Positions 1-9,185 of a stretch of 64,000 nt of DNA are shown piece after piece (positions within the stretch are counted from its first letter, which is position 1; each line of letters starts with the position of its first letter). The notes beneath the pieces were generated by a model, which was not told the origin of the DNA, searched no databases, and worked only from the letters and a program-made list of their open reading frames with translations. The DNA is from Polaribacter sp. Hel_I_88 (GTDB taxonomy: Bacteria; Bacteroidota; Bacteroidia; Flavobacteriales; Flavobacteriaceae), in the NCBI RefSeq assembly GCF_000687935.1, contig NZ_JHZZ01000001.1, forward strand, positions 124,001 through 188,000. Direction: 5' to 3'. Position numbers and translations under genes: made by a program.

Positions 1-1016
1 TTTTATATTTTCTTTTTAAAATTCAATCTGTAATTGTTTATATCGTAATTGCTGGTGTCGTTTCTTTAATTGCAAGACCTTTTACTAAGTTTTTAAGAAT
101 ACGATTAAAATTCCCAAATACCATTGCTGTTGTAACCACAATGATTTTAATGTTAGGGCTTTTGGCAGGGATATTTGTCTTATTTATTCCATTAATTATT
201 GAGCAAGGTAGAAATTTATCACTCTTACAAATCGATCAATTAGAAACCGATATTCAAAATATTTTTAGTCAAATTACTACTTACTTTTCATCAAAAGGAA
301 TCGATGTTTTAGGTGAATTAAAAAATATTAATATGACACCTCAATTTAAAGCGATTCCAAATTTATTAAACGCTATTTTAGAAACGTTAGGATCTTTAAG
401 TATTGGCTTGTTTTCGGTGCTATTTATTACGTTTTTCTTTATGAAAGACAATCAATTATTAAAAAACGGAATTATGACATTAATTCCCAATAAAACAGAA
501 GGCAGATTTTCTAAATCACTAGAAACCATTAACGATTTACTATCGAGATACTTTATTGGTCTTATTTTTCAAATTACAATTCTATTTGTTTTATACACCA
601 TTATTTTATTAACTTTTGGTATTACAAACGCAGTTGTTATTGCATTTTTATGTGCCCTACTAAACCTAATTCCTTATATAGGTCCTGTAATTGGTTTTGT
701 AATAATGCTCATTTTAACAATGACTAGCAATCTTCAACAAGATTTTCAAACGGAAATATTGCCAACAACAATTTATGTGATGATTGGTTATTTTATTGCT
801 CAAATTATCGACAATTTCTTAAGTCAGCCAATTATTTTCTCAAAAACAACAAAATCGCATCCGTTAGAAATTTTCTTAATAATTATTATTGGAGGTTTAT
901 TATTTGGTATTTTAGGAATGATAACTGCTGTACCTATGTACACAGCTTTAAAAGTTATTCTAAAGGAGTTTTTAGCAGATAATAAAATTGTAAAATCATT
1001 AACTAAAAACCTATAA
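1..1016 (+). CDS. AI-2E family transporter, 5' end outside window
   Basis: The reading frame is open from base 3, so the gene enters from the left. About 337 residues are visible and probably only 20-30 N-terminal residues are missing, since the family is usually 340-370 aa. It is a polytopic inner-membrane protein: hydrophobic segments alternate with a central soluble stretch (GIDVLGELKNINMTPQFKAI region), and the C-terminal half carries the family signature NLIPYIGPVIG followed by GGLLFGILGMITAVPMYTALK. The family (PF01594) includes TqsA-like exporters and Na+/H+ antiporters, so the substrate cannot be given. The stop codon lies 6 bp before the TTG start of the methyltransferase gene, which suggests co-transcription. 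Confidence 0.85.
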   Translation, partial: LYFLFKIQSVIVYIVIAGVVSLIARPFTKFLRIRLKFPNTIAVVTTMILMLGLLAGIFVLFIPLIIEQGRNLSLLQIDQLETDIQNIFSQITTYFSSKGIDVLGELKNINMTPQFKAIPNLLNAILETLGSLSIGLFSVLFITFFFMKDNQLLKNGIMTLIPNKTEGRFSKSLETINDLLSRYFIGLIFQITILFVLYTIILLTFGITNAVVIAFLCALLNLIPYIGPVIGFVIMLILTMTSNLQQDFQTEILPTTIYVMIGYFIAQIIDNFLSQPIIFSKTTKSHPLEIFLIIIIGGLLFGILGMITAVPMYTALKVILKEFLADNKIVKSLTKNL

Positions 1017-1022
1017 TTTCTT

Positions 1023-2216
1023 TTGAATTTCGATATTTTAAATGATGATGTCCAACAATTTATTTGTGATAATTTAAACTCAGAAATCACAAAACTGATT
1101 TTAAAAGGAAGTCCTTTTGGAAATATTTCTATTCAAGAATTAGCGAATCAATTAGTTGCAAAGCAAAAATCAACAAAAAAACTACCAACTTGGTTTTCTT
1201 CGGATAAAATTTATTATCCTGCAAAAATTAGTATTGAGCAAACCTCATCAGAAATTACTGCCAACTACAAATCAACCATTATTTCTGGTGATGCCATTAT
1301 TGATATTACAGGAGGTTTTGGAGTAGATTGTTATTACTTTTCAAGACAATTTAAAAAAGTAATTCATTGTGAAATTAACGAAGAGTTATCGAAAATTGTA
1401 AAACACAATTACCAACAATTAAACATCCAAAATATTCATACTTTTTGTGGAAATGGTTTTGATTATTTAAAAGGAGCAGACCAAGTATTTGACTGCATTT
1501 ACATAGATCCATCAAGAAGAGATGATGTAAAAGGAAAAGTGTTTATGCTAAAGGATTGCCAACCATACATTCCTCCAAAAATTGATTTTTTCTTTACAAA
1601 AGCCAATCAAATTTTAATAAAAGTTTCACCTATTTTAGATCTTAAAAACACAATTAGGGAATTACAAAATGTAAAAGAAATTCATATTGTTGCTCTACAT
1701 AACGAAGTGAAAGAAGTGTTGTTTTTATTAGAAAAAAGCTATACAAATCCAATACAAATTAAAACGATTAACATTCTAAAATCCGAAAATCAAATTTTTG
1801 ACTTTATTTTTGATGAAGATATTTATTCTTCATATTCAGAGCCTCTCTCTTATTTATATGAGCCTAACGTTGCTATTTTAAAGTCTGGTGGTTTTCATCA
1901 AATATCAAGAAAATTAAGCGTTTATAAATTACATCAACACTCACATGTATACACCTCAAAAAAACTCATTAATTTTCCTGGAAGAGCTTTTAAAATTGAG
2001 CAGGTAATTCCTTATGATAAGAAAAAACTTAAAAAACTATTACCAGATAACAAAGCAAATATTACGACTCGAAATTTCCCTAAAACTGTGGCACAAATAA
2101 GAAAAGAAACCAAAATTAAAGATGGTGGAAATACGTACATTTTCTTTACAACAGATGTAAATAACAATGCTAAGTTAGTTATCTGTAAGAAAGCAGACAA
2201 AAAAGTATTAAATTAA
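1023..2216 (+). CDS. class I SAM-dependent methyltransferase with THUMP-like C-terminus
   Basis: A 397-aa soluble protein. The SAM-binding motif I is visible as IDITGGFGVDCYYFS (about residues 93-107), followed by an acidic motif II (IHCEINEEL) and a catalytic-type motif YIDPSRRDDVKGK (about residue 160). The C-terminal third (FPKTVAQIRKETKIKDGG) matches the THUMP-like tail of this Bacteroidota family. It is probably an RNA or protein-factor methyltransferase; the substrate is unknown. The start is a TTG: no ATG occurs before the methyltransferase core, and TTG at 1023 keeps the typical N-terminal helical region. It follows the AI-2E gene by 6 bp. Confidence 0.8.
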   Translation: MNFDILNDDVQQFICDNLNSEITKLILKGSPFGNISIQELANQLVAKQKSTKKLPTWFSSDKIYYPAKISIEQTSSEITANYKSTIISGDAIIDITGGFGVDCYYFSRQFKKVIHCEINEELSKIVKHNYQQLNIQNIHTFCGNGFDYLKGADQVFDCIYIDPSRRDDVKGKVFMLKDCQPYIPPKIDFFFTKANQILIKVSPILDLKNTIRELQNVKEIHIVALHNEVKEVLFLLEKSYTNPIQIKTINILKSENQIFDFIFDEDIYSSYSEPLSYLYEPNVAILKSGGFHQISRKLSVYKLHQHSHVYTSKKLINFPGRAFKIEQVIPYDKKKLKKLLPDNKANITTRNFPKTVAQIRKETKIKDGGNTYIFFTTDVNNNAKLVICKKADKKVLN

Positions 2217-2259
2217 TAATAATTTGTAAATTTTATCTTTTATAATTAAAATAAAATAT

Positions 2260-2267
2260 TATATTTG
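2260..2267 (+). promoter_or_regulatory. -7 promoter element (TATATTTG)
   Basis: TATATTTG matches the Bacteroidota -7 consensus TAnnTTTG. No TTTG lies at the usual 17-23 nt upstream (the nearest is at 2223-2226, too far), so only half of the promoter is recognisable. Transcription from it would start near 2274 and run into the terminator at 2317-2348. Confidence 0.4.
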
Positions 2268-2273
2268 TATCTA

Positions 2274-2348
2274 CTTTATGTGTTTTATTTTTAGGGGTAT
2301 AAGACACTAAAGCCCAAGTCTCGATTTTAATATCGAGACTTTTTTTTT
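2274..2348 (+). ncRNA. possible small RNA or attenuated leader before fdhD
   Basis: A stretch of about 75 nt between a consensus -7 element and a strong intrinsic terminator, with no ORF. It contains a GGGG...AGCCC segment that could pair, then the terminator stem. It may be a free small RNA or a terminated leader of fdhD, which starts 52 nt later. It has no resemblance I can name to a known riboswitch; a molybdenum-cofactor aptamer would be expected to be larger. Confidence 0.3.
2317..2348 (+). terminator. intrinsic terminator
   Basis: A 9-bp perfect stem, AGTCTCGAT (2317-2325) with ATCGAGACT (2332-2340), followed by eight T residues. It ends either the methyltransferase transcript or the short RNA described at 2274. 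Confidence 0.85.
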
Positions 2349-2366
2349 ACACCATTAATTTTTCAT

Positions 2367-2374
2367 TAAATTTG
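2367..2374 (+). promoter_or_regulatory. -7 promoter element for fdhD
   Basis: TAAATTTG fits TAnnTTTG and lies 26 bp before the fdhD ATG, just past the terminator, where an independent promoter for the fdhD unit is expected. A clear -33 TTTG is missing. Confidence 0.4.
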
Positions 2375-2400
2375 TTTGATACAATTAACTTCAAAACTGA

Positions 2401-3207
2401 ATGCAGATAACTAATTATCAAGGTTTAAAAATAACAAATAAAAGTACTGTAAAAATTGATGATTATTTGGTTGTAGAAGCACCACTTCAAATAAATATTA
2501 ACAACGAATCTTACACGGTTGTTATGAGAACGCCAAACAACGATTTTGAGTTGATAACAGGCTTACTTTTTGCTGAAGATATTTATAAAAAAAATGCCCC
2601 ATTAACTTTCCAAATTATAAAAGAAACCTTAAAAATACCTGAAATTATTAATGTTACAATTCAAAAAGAAGCATTAGGAAAAGGATATTTAAATAAACGA
2701 ACTTTGCTCTCTGTTTCTTCTTGTGGTATTTGTGGAAAAAAAGAACTTGAAGACATTCATGTAGCTGGTAAAAGTTTGGAGGAAAACATTCAAATTTCTT
2801 CAGACAGTTTGCATAAAATGCATGCTATTATGAAAAATTTTCAAGAAACTTTCAATAAAACAGGTGGTAGTCATGCAGCTGCTATTTTTAATAAAAATCA
2901 AGAGTTATTAACAATAAAAGAAGATTTAGGAAGGCATAATGCTGTTGATAAGTCTGTTGGAGAATTGTTAATACATCAAAATTTAAAGAATGCACATTTT
3001 TTACTTGTTAGTGGTAGAGTTTCTTACGAAATTGTAACCAAATCTTTTATTGCTAAAATTCCTGTAATTGTTGCCATTTCTGCATGCTCTTCTTTAGCTG
3101 TAGATTTTGCAAAAGAATTTGGAATTTGCTTAATTGGTTTTACAAGAAATAACACAATGACAGTGTACGCCAATCCAAACAGTATAAATAATTTTAAGGA
3201 TGATTAA
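2401..3207 (+). CDS. fdhD: formate dehydrogenase accessory sulfurtransferase FdhD
   Basis: A 268-aa cytoplasmic protein of the FdhD family. In E. coli, FdhD moves sulfur from IscS to the molybdenum cofactor of formate dehydrogenase through a CxxC pair. Here that pair is Cys108 and Cys111 in SVSSCGICGKKE. Other family signatures are MRTPNNDFELITGLLFAED near the N-terminus, GGSHAAAIF, EDLGRHNAVDK and LLVSGRVSYEIVTKS. The length is that of the family. The gene overlaps the next one by 8 bp, so the two are translationally coupled, and the sulfurated client is very probably the downstream molybdoenzyme. Confidence 0.95.
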   Translation: MQITNYQGLKITNKSTVKIDDYLVVEAPLQININNESYTVVMRTPNNDFELITGLLFAEDIYKKNAPLTFQIIKETLKIPEIINVTIQKEALGKGYLNKRTLLSVSSCGICGKKELEDIHVAGKSLEENIQISSDSLHKMHAIMKNFQETFNKTGGSHAAAIFNKNQELLTIKEDLGRHNAVDKSVGELLIHQNLKNAHFLLVSGRVSYEIVTKSFIAKIPVIVAISACSSLAVDFAKEFGICLIGFTRNNTMTVYANPNSINNFKDD

Positions 3208-5491
3208 AAAGACAAACGCACAACCACCAGAAAAATTAACTGGAATTGAACTTACTGATATTCCAAAATCGGCAGTTGGTGTAAAAGCCATTAAATCTTC
3301 TTTAAATCATGTTGTTGGAGAAGTTGGTTTGGTGAAAGGAATTGGTTTACTTAAAAACTTAAATCAAAAAAATGGTTTTGATTGTCCTGGTTGTGCTTGG
3401 CCAGATCCAGATGAAAAACGTGCTTTTTTAGCAGAATATTGCGAAAACGGTGCAAAAGCTGTAGCTGAGGAAGCAACTAAAAATCGTGTTTCTCCCATGT
3501 TTTTCTCTACGTATTCAGTACCTAAATTAGCAAAATTATCAGACTATGAAATTGGCAAAAAAGGTAGAATAACACAACCCGTTTATTTACCTGAAGGCGC
3601 AGACCATTACAAAGAAATTTCTTGGAAAGATGCTTTTGCTTTAATTGCTGATGAATTAAATGGGTTAGATTCTCCTGATGAAGCCATTTTTTACACCTCA
3701 GGAAGAACAAGCAATGAAGCTGCTTTTTTATATCAACTTTTTGTAAGACAATTTGGGACTAATAATTTACCAGATTGCTCTAATATGTGTCACGAATCTA
3801 GTGGAGCTGCACTTTCTGAGACCTTAGGAATTGGCAAAGGTTCTGTTACTTTAGACGATTTTAACCACACAGATTTAATTATTGTAATGGGTCAAAACCC
3901 AGGTACAAATCACCCAAGAATGTTAACAGCTTTGGGTGAAGCAAAAAAAAATGGAAGTAAAATCATCACCATAAATCCTTTACCAGAAGTTGGGTTGATG
4001 AATTTTAAAGATCCACAAAACCCTTTAAAATGGGTTAGTTCTGGACAAAATTTAACAGATTTATTTTTACAAGTTAAAATTAATGGCGATGTTGCTTTGC
4101 TTAAAATCATCTTAAAATTAATGCTAAAAAAGGAAGAAGATACTCCTTATTCGGTTTTTGATTATGATTTTATCAAAAATAAAACACATGGAATTGAAGA
4201 TTTATTAGATGATTTAGAAACCTATTCTATAGATTATTTAGTACCTCAAACAGGGTTATCACTCGAAAAAATAAAAGAAGCTGCAGATTTAATTATCAAC
4301 AAAAAAAAGGTAATTATTTGTTGGGCAATGGGTCTTACACAACATAAAAACTCTGTGGATACCATTAGAGAAATTGTAAACATTTTACTCTTAAAAGGAA
4401 GTATTGGAAAAAAAGGTGCTGGAACCTGCCCAGTTCGTGGTCATTCTAATGTTCAAGGAGATAGAACTATGGGGATTTGGGAAAAAATGTCTGATGAATT
4501 TTTAGACAAACTAGATGCAAATTTCAATTTTAAATCGCCTAGAAAACACGGTTTTGATGTAGTAAATGCTATTGAAGCCATGCACAAAAACAAAGCAAAG
4601 GTATTTTTTGGAATGGGAGGAAATTTTGTTTCTGCAACTCCAGATACAGAATTTACTGCTGAAGCTTTAAGAAAATGTAACTTAACAGTTCATGTTTCTA
4701 CAAAGCTAAATAGAAGTCATTTAATTCACGGCAAAAAAGCGTTGATTTTACCATGTTTAGGTAGATCCGAAAAAGATATGCAAAGTACTGGAGAACAATT
4801 TATATCTGTAGAAAACTCTATGGGAGTTGTGCATAATTCGCAAGGGCATTTAAATTCTGCTTCTGAGCATCTTTTAAGTGAACCAGCCATTGTTGCTGGT
4901 TTAGCCAATGCAACTTTAAAAAACTCATCTGTTAACTGGACAAAATTAATATCAAATTACGATTTTATTAGAGATGAAATTGAAGCAGTAATTCCTGGTT
5001 TTGAGAATTATAATGAGCGTGTAAGAATTGGGAAAGGTTTCTATTTACCAAACAACGCAAGAGAAAATGATTTTAAACCAACAAATACAGGGAAAGCTAA
5101 TTTTAGTATTAATTCGCCTTCTGAAATTAAATTAGAAAACAATCAATTTATATTGATGACGATTAGAACTCACGATCAATACAACACCACAATTTATGGT
5201 TTAAATGATAGATACAGAGGTGTTTTAAATGAACGTAGAGTAATTTTCATGAATCCTAAAGACATGGAAAAACTAGGTTTAGAAAAACTAGATTTAGTAG
5301 ATTTAACCAGTCATTTTAATGGAGAAAAAAGAGAAGCCAAAGGCTTTTTAGCCATTCCCTATAGCATTCCTGAACAATGTACAGCAACCTATTTCCCAGA
5401 AGCTAATGTTTTAGTTCCAATAAAAAGCACTGCTGATATTAGCAATACACCAAACTCTAAATCAACGATTATTACCATCAAAAAAAGATAA
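3200..5491 (+). CDS. FdhF/YdeP family molybdopterin oxidoreductase
   Basis: A 763-aa soluble molybdopterin-bis-guanine-dinucleotide enzyme of the YdeP-like branch (E. coli YdeP has 759 aa). Visible features are an N-terminal FDCPGCAWPDPDEKRAF, a molybdopterin domain with YTSGRTSNEAAF, and NMCHESSG, where Cys197-His198 sits where formate dehydrogenases have the Mo-bound Sec/Cys-His. Further on are VMGQNPGTNHPRML, CPVRGHSNVQGDRTMG and a C-terminal MopB-type domain with MTIRTHDQYNTTIYG. No Tat signal is seen. The true substrate is not established for this branch; YdeP has been linked to acid resistance. There are no genes here for FeS, cytochrome or diaphorase subunits, so its electron partner is encoded elsewhere or is soluble. 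Confidence 0.88.
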   Translation: MIKKTNAQPPEKLTGIELTDIPKSAVGVKAIKSSLNHVVGEVGLVKGIGLLKNLNQKNGFDCPGCAWPDPDEKRAFLAEYCENGAKAVAEEATKNRVSPMFFSTYSVPKLAKLSDYEIGKKGRITQPVYLPEGADHYKEISWKDAFALIADELNGLDSPDEAIFYTSGRTSNEAAFLYQLFVRQFGTNNLPDCSNMCHESSGAALSETLGIGKGSVTLDDFNHTDLIIVMGQNPGTNHPRMLTALGEAKKNGSKIITINPLPEVGLMNFKDPQNPLKWVSSGQNLTDLFLQVKINGDVALLKIILKLMLKKEEDTPYSVFDYDFIKNKTHGIEDLLDDLETYSIDYLVPQTGLSLEKIKEAADLIINKKKVIICWAMGLTQHKNSVDTIREIVNILLLKGSIGKKGAGTCPVRGHSNVQGDRTMGIWEKMSDEFLDKLDANFNFKSPRKHGFDVVNAIEAMHKNKAKVFFGMGGNFVSATPDTEFTAEALRKCNLTVHVSTKLNRSHLIHGKKALILPCLGRSEKDMQSTGEQFISVENSMGVVHNSQGHLNSASEHLLSEPAIVAGLANATLKNSSVNWTKLISNYDFIRDEIEAVIPGFENYNERVRIGKGFYLPNNARENDFKPTNTGKANFSINSPSEIKLENNQFILMTIRTHDQYNTTIYGLNDRYRGVLNERRVIFMNPKDMEKLGLEKLDLVDLTSHFNGEKREAKGFLAIPYSIPEQCTATYFPEANVLVPIKSTADISNTPNSKSTIITIKKR

Positions 5492-5500
5492 TTTTATCCG

Positions 5501-7039
5501 ATGAAAAAATATTTATTATTATTCACAATTGCTTTTTTAAGTCAGCAATTAGTAGCTCAAAATGACATAGTTCCTGAAAAGAAAACACAAAAAGCGTTTG
5601 GAAAAATAGATTTTCTTTCTATTAAAATGCCAGAAACTAGCATTGTAAACGAAGCCAATATGGGTTTTACAGGAATTCATTATAACTTAATGATCAACGA
5701 TTGGGCTTACACTGGTGTTGGACTTTATGGAGCTGTAACTGGTGCAAGAGGTGGTTTTTTTACGCTAGGTGTTAATGCAGGAATTAAAAAATATTTTGGA
5801 AAAGATTTTTATGTAGATTCTGGTTTTCATTTTGGTGCTGGAGGTGGAGCTGCGGCTCCAGATGGTGGAGGTGCTTTTATTTTGCCTCATTTTAATATAG
5901 GGTATGATTTTAAAAATTTCGCTATAAATTCTGGTTGGAGTTATGTCGATTTTTTTGATGGTGGAGCCATAAAAGGACATCAATTTAATGTAAGTTTAGA
6001 AATACCATTAGGGTATAATTATGCTGATTATAAAAAATCTCAAAATGAATATTCTTTTGCTACTTTAGAAAAATCTGATTGGAATATCAACTCGAAAAAA
6101 ACATCTTTACTTTTTCATTTGAATAATTTAATGATAAAAGGCGATGATGATAACGTTAATGTTAATCAATTTGGTAATGCAACGATTAGACTTGCTGGTT
6201 TTGAGTTTGCAAATTATTTTTCTGAAAATTGGTTTGCTTTCTTAAAAGTTGATGGAGCTTACGCTGGAATTAGAGCTGGTTATATGGATGTGTTTTTAGG
6301 TGGTGGTTATCATTATTCATTCAACAAAAACCGCACAAATATTTTGGCTAAATTTGGTTTAGGTGCTGGAGGTGGAGGTGGTGTAGATTCGAAAGGTGGT
6401 TTTTTAGTATACCCTGATATTTCTATCGAACAAAAGATATTTAAAGATATTTATATTGCTATTAATAAAGGGTATGTGTTATCTCCAGATGCACATTTTT
6501 ATACATCATCTTATGGAATTGGTTTAAAATATTATGTAGAAAGAAATGGTATAAAATCGGATGAGAAAACATTTAAAAAAGGAATTTTTAAAGGTTTAGA
6601 AGTAATTACAAAACACGATATTTATTTTGATGCAGCAAGAGATGGAAATTTTGAAGAAGATATGCACCAAATATCGGTTCAAATTAATTTAGATTTAAAT
6701 AAAAACATCTTTATTGCAGGGCAAACTTCTTTTGCTAGCTTTGGTGATGCTGGTGCGTATGCAGAAGGCATTGTTGGTTTAGGTGCTAGAACAAATCCTT
6801 TATTTAATGAAAAAGTCACTTTATTTGTTCAAGGTTTAGCTGGAGCTGCAGGTGGTGGAGGCATTAGTACAGGTGAAGGTTTTATTATAAAACCAAGTAC
6901 TGGTTTAAACTATAAAATATCCGATAATTTAAGTTTTAGAACTGCTGCTGGCTATGTAAAAGCAAAGGGTGCTGGACTAAGCAACACATTCATAAATTTC
7001 GGAATAAAGTATCATTTATCTTTTTTAAAGATGAATTAA
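5501..7039 (+). CDS. secreted protein with three related glycine-rich beta modules
   Basis: A 512-aa protein with a signal peptide (MKKYLLLFTIAFLSQQLVAQ). I do not recognise the family. It consists of three related modules of about 150-170 aa. Each has alternating-residue beta strands, then a glycine-rich turn (GAGGGAAAPDGGG, GAGGGGGVDSKGG, GAAGGGGISTGEG), then a strand with F-x-I/V-x-P, and ends in a G-x-K/N-Y-like strand. The pattern suggests an outer-membrane beta-barrel or periplasmic beta structure. The final residues (GIKYHLSFLKMN) do not form a T9SS tail. It starts 9 bp after the molybdoenzyme stop, so it probably shares its transcript, which may link it to that pathway. Confidence 0.6.
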   Translation: MKKYLLLFTIAFLSQQLVAQNDIVPEKKTQKAFGKIDFLSIKMPETSIVNEANMGFTGIHYNLMINDWAYTGVGLYGAVTGARGGFFTLGVNAGIKKYFGKDFYVDSGFHFGAGGGAAAPDGGGAFILPHFNIGYDFKNFAINSGWSYVDFFDGGAIKGHQFNVSLEIPLGYNYADYKKSQNEYSFATLEKSDWNINSKKTSLLFHLNNLMIKGDDDNVNVNQFGNATIRLAGFEFANYFSENWFAFLKVDGAYAGIRAGYMDVFLGGGYHYSFNKNRTNILAKFGLGAGGGGGVDSKGGFLVYPDISIEQKIFKDIYIAINKGYVLSPDAHFYTSSYGIGLKYYVERNGIKSDEKTFKKGIFKGLEVITKHDIYFDAARDGNFEEDMHQISVQINLDLNKNIFIAGQTSFASFGDAGAYAEGIVGLGARTNPLFNEKVTLFVQGLAGAAGGGGISTGEGFIIKPSTGLNYKISDNLSFRTAAGYVKAKGAGLSNTFINFGIKYHLSFLKMN

Positions 7040-7078
7040 TATAAAAAAGCCTATTTTTAGACTCAAATTACAAATAAA

Positions 7079-8710
7079 ATGAAAATCAAATCCCTCTTTT
7101 TTTTTAGTTTACTGATTAGTTTAAATTCTCAAAAGGTTTTATCTCAAGAATTACAAATTACACCTCGACCTTTAGAAGTGATTTCTGGAAATAATACTTT
7201 TAAAATTAATACAGAAACTCAACTTGTCTTTGACGAAAACACTAAAAAAATTGTCACTAATTTACAAGATTATTTTAAAAATGATTTTGGTTTCGATTTA
7301 AAAACAACCAATTATCAAAGTTTAAAAAAGAATTATATTGTTTTTAAAGTTGATGAAAATTTAGCTGAAGAAGGCTATGAGTTAACAATATCTGAAGACA
7401 AAATACGTATTTGCGCAAAAAACGCTACTGGCTGGTTTTATGGAACACAAACATTAATGCAGTTATGTTCTTATAATGCTGATTTTTCTAAATATGAAAA
7501 ACAGTTAACACTTAAAGAAGTTACTATTAAAGATGCTCCAAATTTTAAGTGGAGAGCTTTTATGTTAGATGAAGCTCGATATTTTAAAGGAATGGAGCAA
7601 GTAAAAATGTTGTTAGATGAAATGGCCTTTTTAAAAATGAACGTTTTTCATTGGCATTTGGTTGATGATCAAGGTTGGCGAATTGAGATCAAAAAATATC
7701 CAAAATTAACCGAAATTGGTTCTAAAAGAAAAAGCACACAAATTGGTCCTTTACAATGGGAAAGTCCAATACAATCCGCAGAACCTCATGAAGGTTTTTA
7801 CACACAAGAACAAGTTAAAGAAATTATCAACTATGCTAAAGAAAGACACATTACAATTGTACCAGAAATAGAAATGCCTGGACATTCTACTGCTGCAATT
7901 GCTTCTTATCCTTGGTTAGGAACTTCAAAAAAAGAAATTGAAGTCCCGATTAAATTTGGTGTGGGTAAAGATGTTTATGATGTTACAAATGAAAGAACAA
8001 ATCAGTTTTTAAGAGATGTTTTAGAAGAAGTTATGGCTCTTTTTCCATCAGAAGTAATACATATTGGTGGAGATGAAGTAAAATACAATCATTGGAAATC
8101 TTCTGAATCTGTCCAAAAATATATGAAAGAAAAGAATTTGGCAACACCTGCTGATTTACAAGTTTATTTTACAAATAACATTTCTAAATACATAGAAAGT
8201 AAGGGAAGAAGAATGATGGGTTGGAATGAAATTATGGGACATAATTTACATGACTATCAAGATAAAAAAGATACAAGAACATCACAAAAATTAGCAGAAA
8301 AAAGTATTGTACATTTTTGGAAAGGTGATGTAAAACTAGCTGAAACAGCTGCTAGAAATGGTTATGAAATTGTAAATTCTCTACATACTTTCACTTATTT
8401 AGATTATAAATATAAAAATCTATCCTTATCTAAAGCCTATTCATTTGATCCTATTCCAGAAAATTTAGATGAAAAATATCATGATAAAATATTAGGTTTA
8501 GGTTGCCAAATGTGGGGTGAATGGATACCTACTAATGGCGAAATGCATTATAGGGTTTTTCCAAGAATTGCTGCGTATGCAGAAGTTGGTTGGACAGAAA
8601 AAAAACGTAAAGATTTTACTTTATTTAAAACATCTTTAAAGAATTTACAAAAAAGATGGACTGCAAAAGAGATATATTTTGCACCTGACGACTTTACAGA
8701 AAAAAATTAA
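7079..8710 (+). CDS. secreted beta-N-acetylhexosaminidase, GH20
   Basis: A 543-aa glycoside hydrolase family 20 enzyme that removes terminal beta-linked GlcNAc/GalNAc from chitin oligomers or glycans. It has an N-terminal signal peptide (to about residue 23, VLSQ), a small GH20b domain (residues 25-150), then the (beta/alpha)8 barrel with HWHLVDDQGWRIEIKKYPKL, EIEMPGHSTAA, HIGGDEVKYNHW and MWGEWIPT. Asp332-Glu333 form the catalytic pair of substrate-assisted hydrolysis. No T9SS tail or lipobox is visible, so it is probably periplasmic. It follows the preceding gene by 39 bp and may be co-transcribed, but a functional link is not evident. Confidence 0.95.
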   Translation: MKIKSLFFFSLLISLNSQKVLSQELQITPRPLEVISGNNTFKINTETQLVFDENTKKIVTNLQDYFKNDFGFDLKTTNYQSLKKNYIVFKVDENLAEEGYELTISEDKIRICAKNATGWFYGTQTLMQLCSYNADFSKYEKQLTLKEVTIKDAPNFKWRAFMLDEARYFKGMEQVKMLLDEMAFLKMNVFHWHLVDDQGWRIEIKKYPKLTEIGSKRKSTQIGPLQWESPIQSAEPHEGFYTQEQVKEIINYAKERHITIVPEIEMPGHSTAAIASYPWLGTSKKEIEVPIKFGVGKDVYDVTNERTNQFLRDVLEEVMALFPSEVIHIGGDEVKYNHWKSSESVQKYMKEKNLATPADLQVYFTNNISKYIESKGRRMMGWNEIMGHNLHDYQDKKDTRTSQKLAEKSIVHFWKGDVKLAETAARNGYEIVNSLHTFTYLDYKYKNLSLSKAYSFDPIPENLDEKYHDKILGLGCQMWGEWIPTNGEMHYRVFPRIAAYAEVGWTEKKRKDFTLFKTSLKNLQKRWTAKEIYFAPDDFTEKN

Positions 8711-8819
8711 ATAGTCAATTTATTTAGGGCAAATCGTTTATAAAAAACAAGTTTTTTTTATAAAAAACTAATTATTATGTCTATATTGCACCACTAAAAA
8801 CCCCAAAAACCCCAACATC

Positions 8820-9044
8820 GTGGAAAAAGATACCTTAAAACAGGTTGTACTATTTATATTTACATCGGTCGTTTTATATTTTTCAGGACTTTACTTAATG
8901 ACAATAGGCAAGATAAAAAACATTAGTGACGGATTGATTGTAATGACTTTCTTTTTTGCTGTTTTTCCTTTTTTGTGCTCTTCAGCAATGTTAACTATAA
9001 AGTTTATTAAATTTTTCTTGAATCCAAAAAGATCTCAATCATAA
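8820..9044 (+). CDS. small two-helix membrane protein
   Basis: A 74-aa protein starting at GTG 8820. It has two hydrophobic helices (about residues 8-28 and 38-63) joined by a short loop and ends in a basic tail (NPKRSQS), which predicts both termini in the cytoplasm. It resembles the small two-TM proteins common in Flavobacteriaceae (DUF6095-like is possible, unverified). Function is unknown. A terminator at 9103-9143 closes the transcript. Confidence 0.55.
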   Translation: MEKDTLKQVVLFIFTSVVLYFSGLYLMTIGKIKNISDGLIVMTFFFAVFPFLCSSAMLTIKFIKFFLNPKRSQS

Positions 9045-9102
9045 ACTATTTTTTGATTAAAATAACTTAATATATTTTATTGATTCATAATACACTATTA
9101 CC

Positions 9103-9143
9103 AAAAAAACAACCCTCACTTTTAAAGTGAGGGTTGTTTTTTT
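9103..9143. terminator. bidirectional intrinsic terminator
   Basis: A long stem (AACAACCCTCACT paired with AGTGAGGGTTGTT) is flanked by A7 on the left and T7 on the right, so it works in both directions. It separates the + strand small membrane gene from the convergent ettA. Confidence 0.9.
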
Positions 9144-9185
9144 AAATGATTCTAACTAATCATATTTATTTTTCAGTACAAACTT

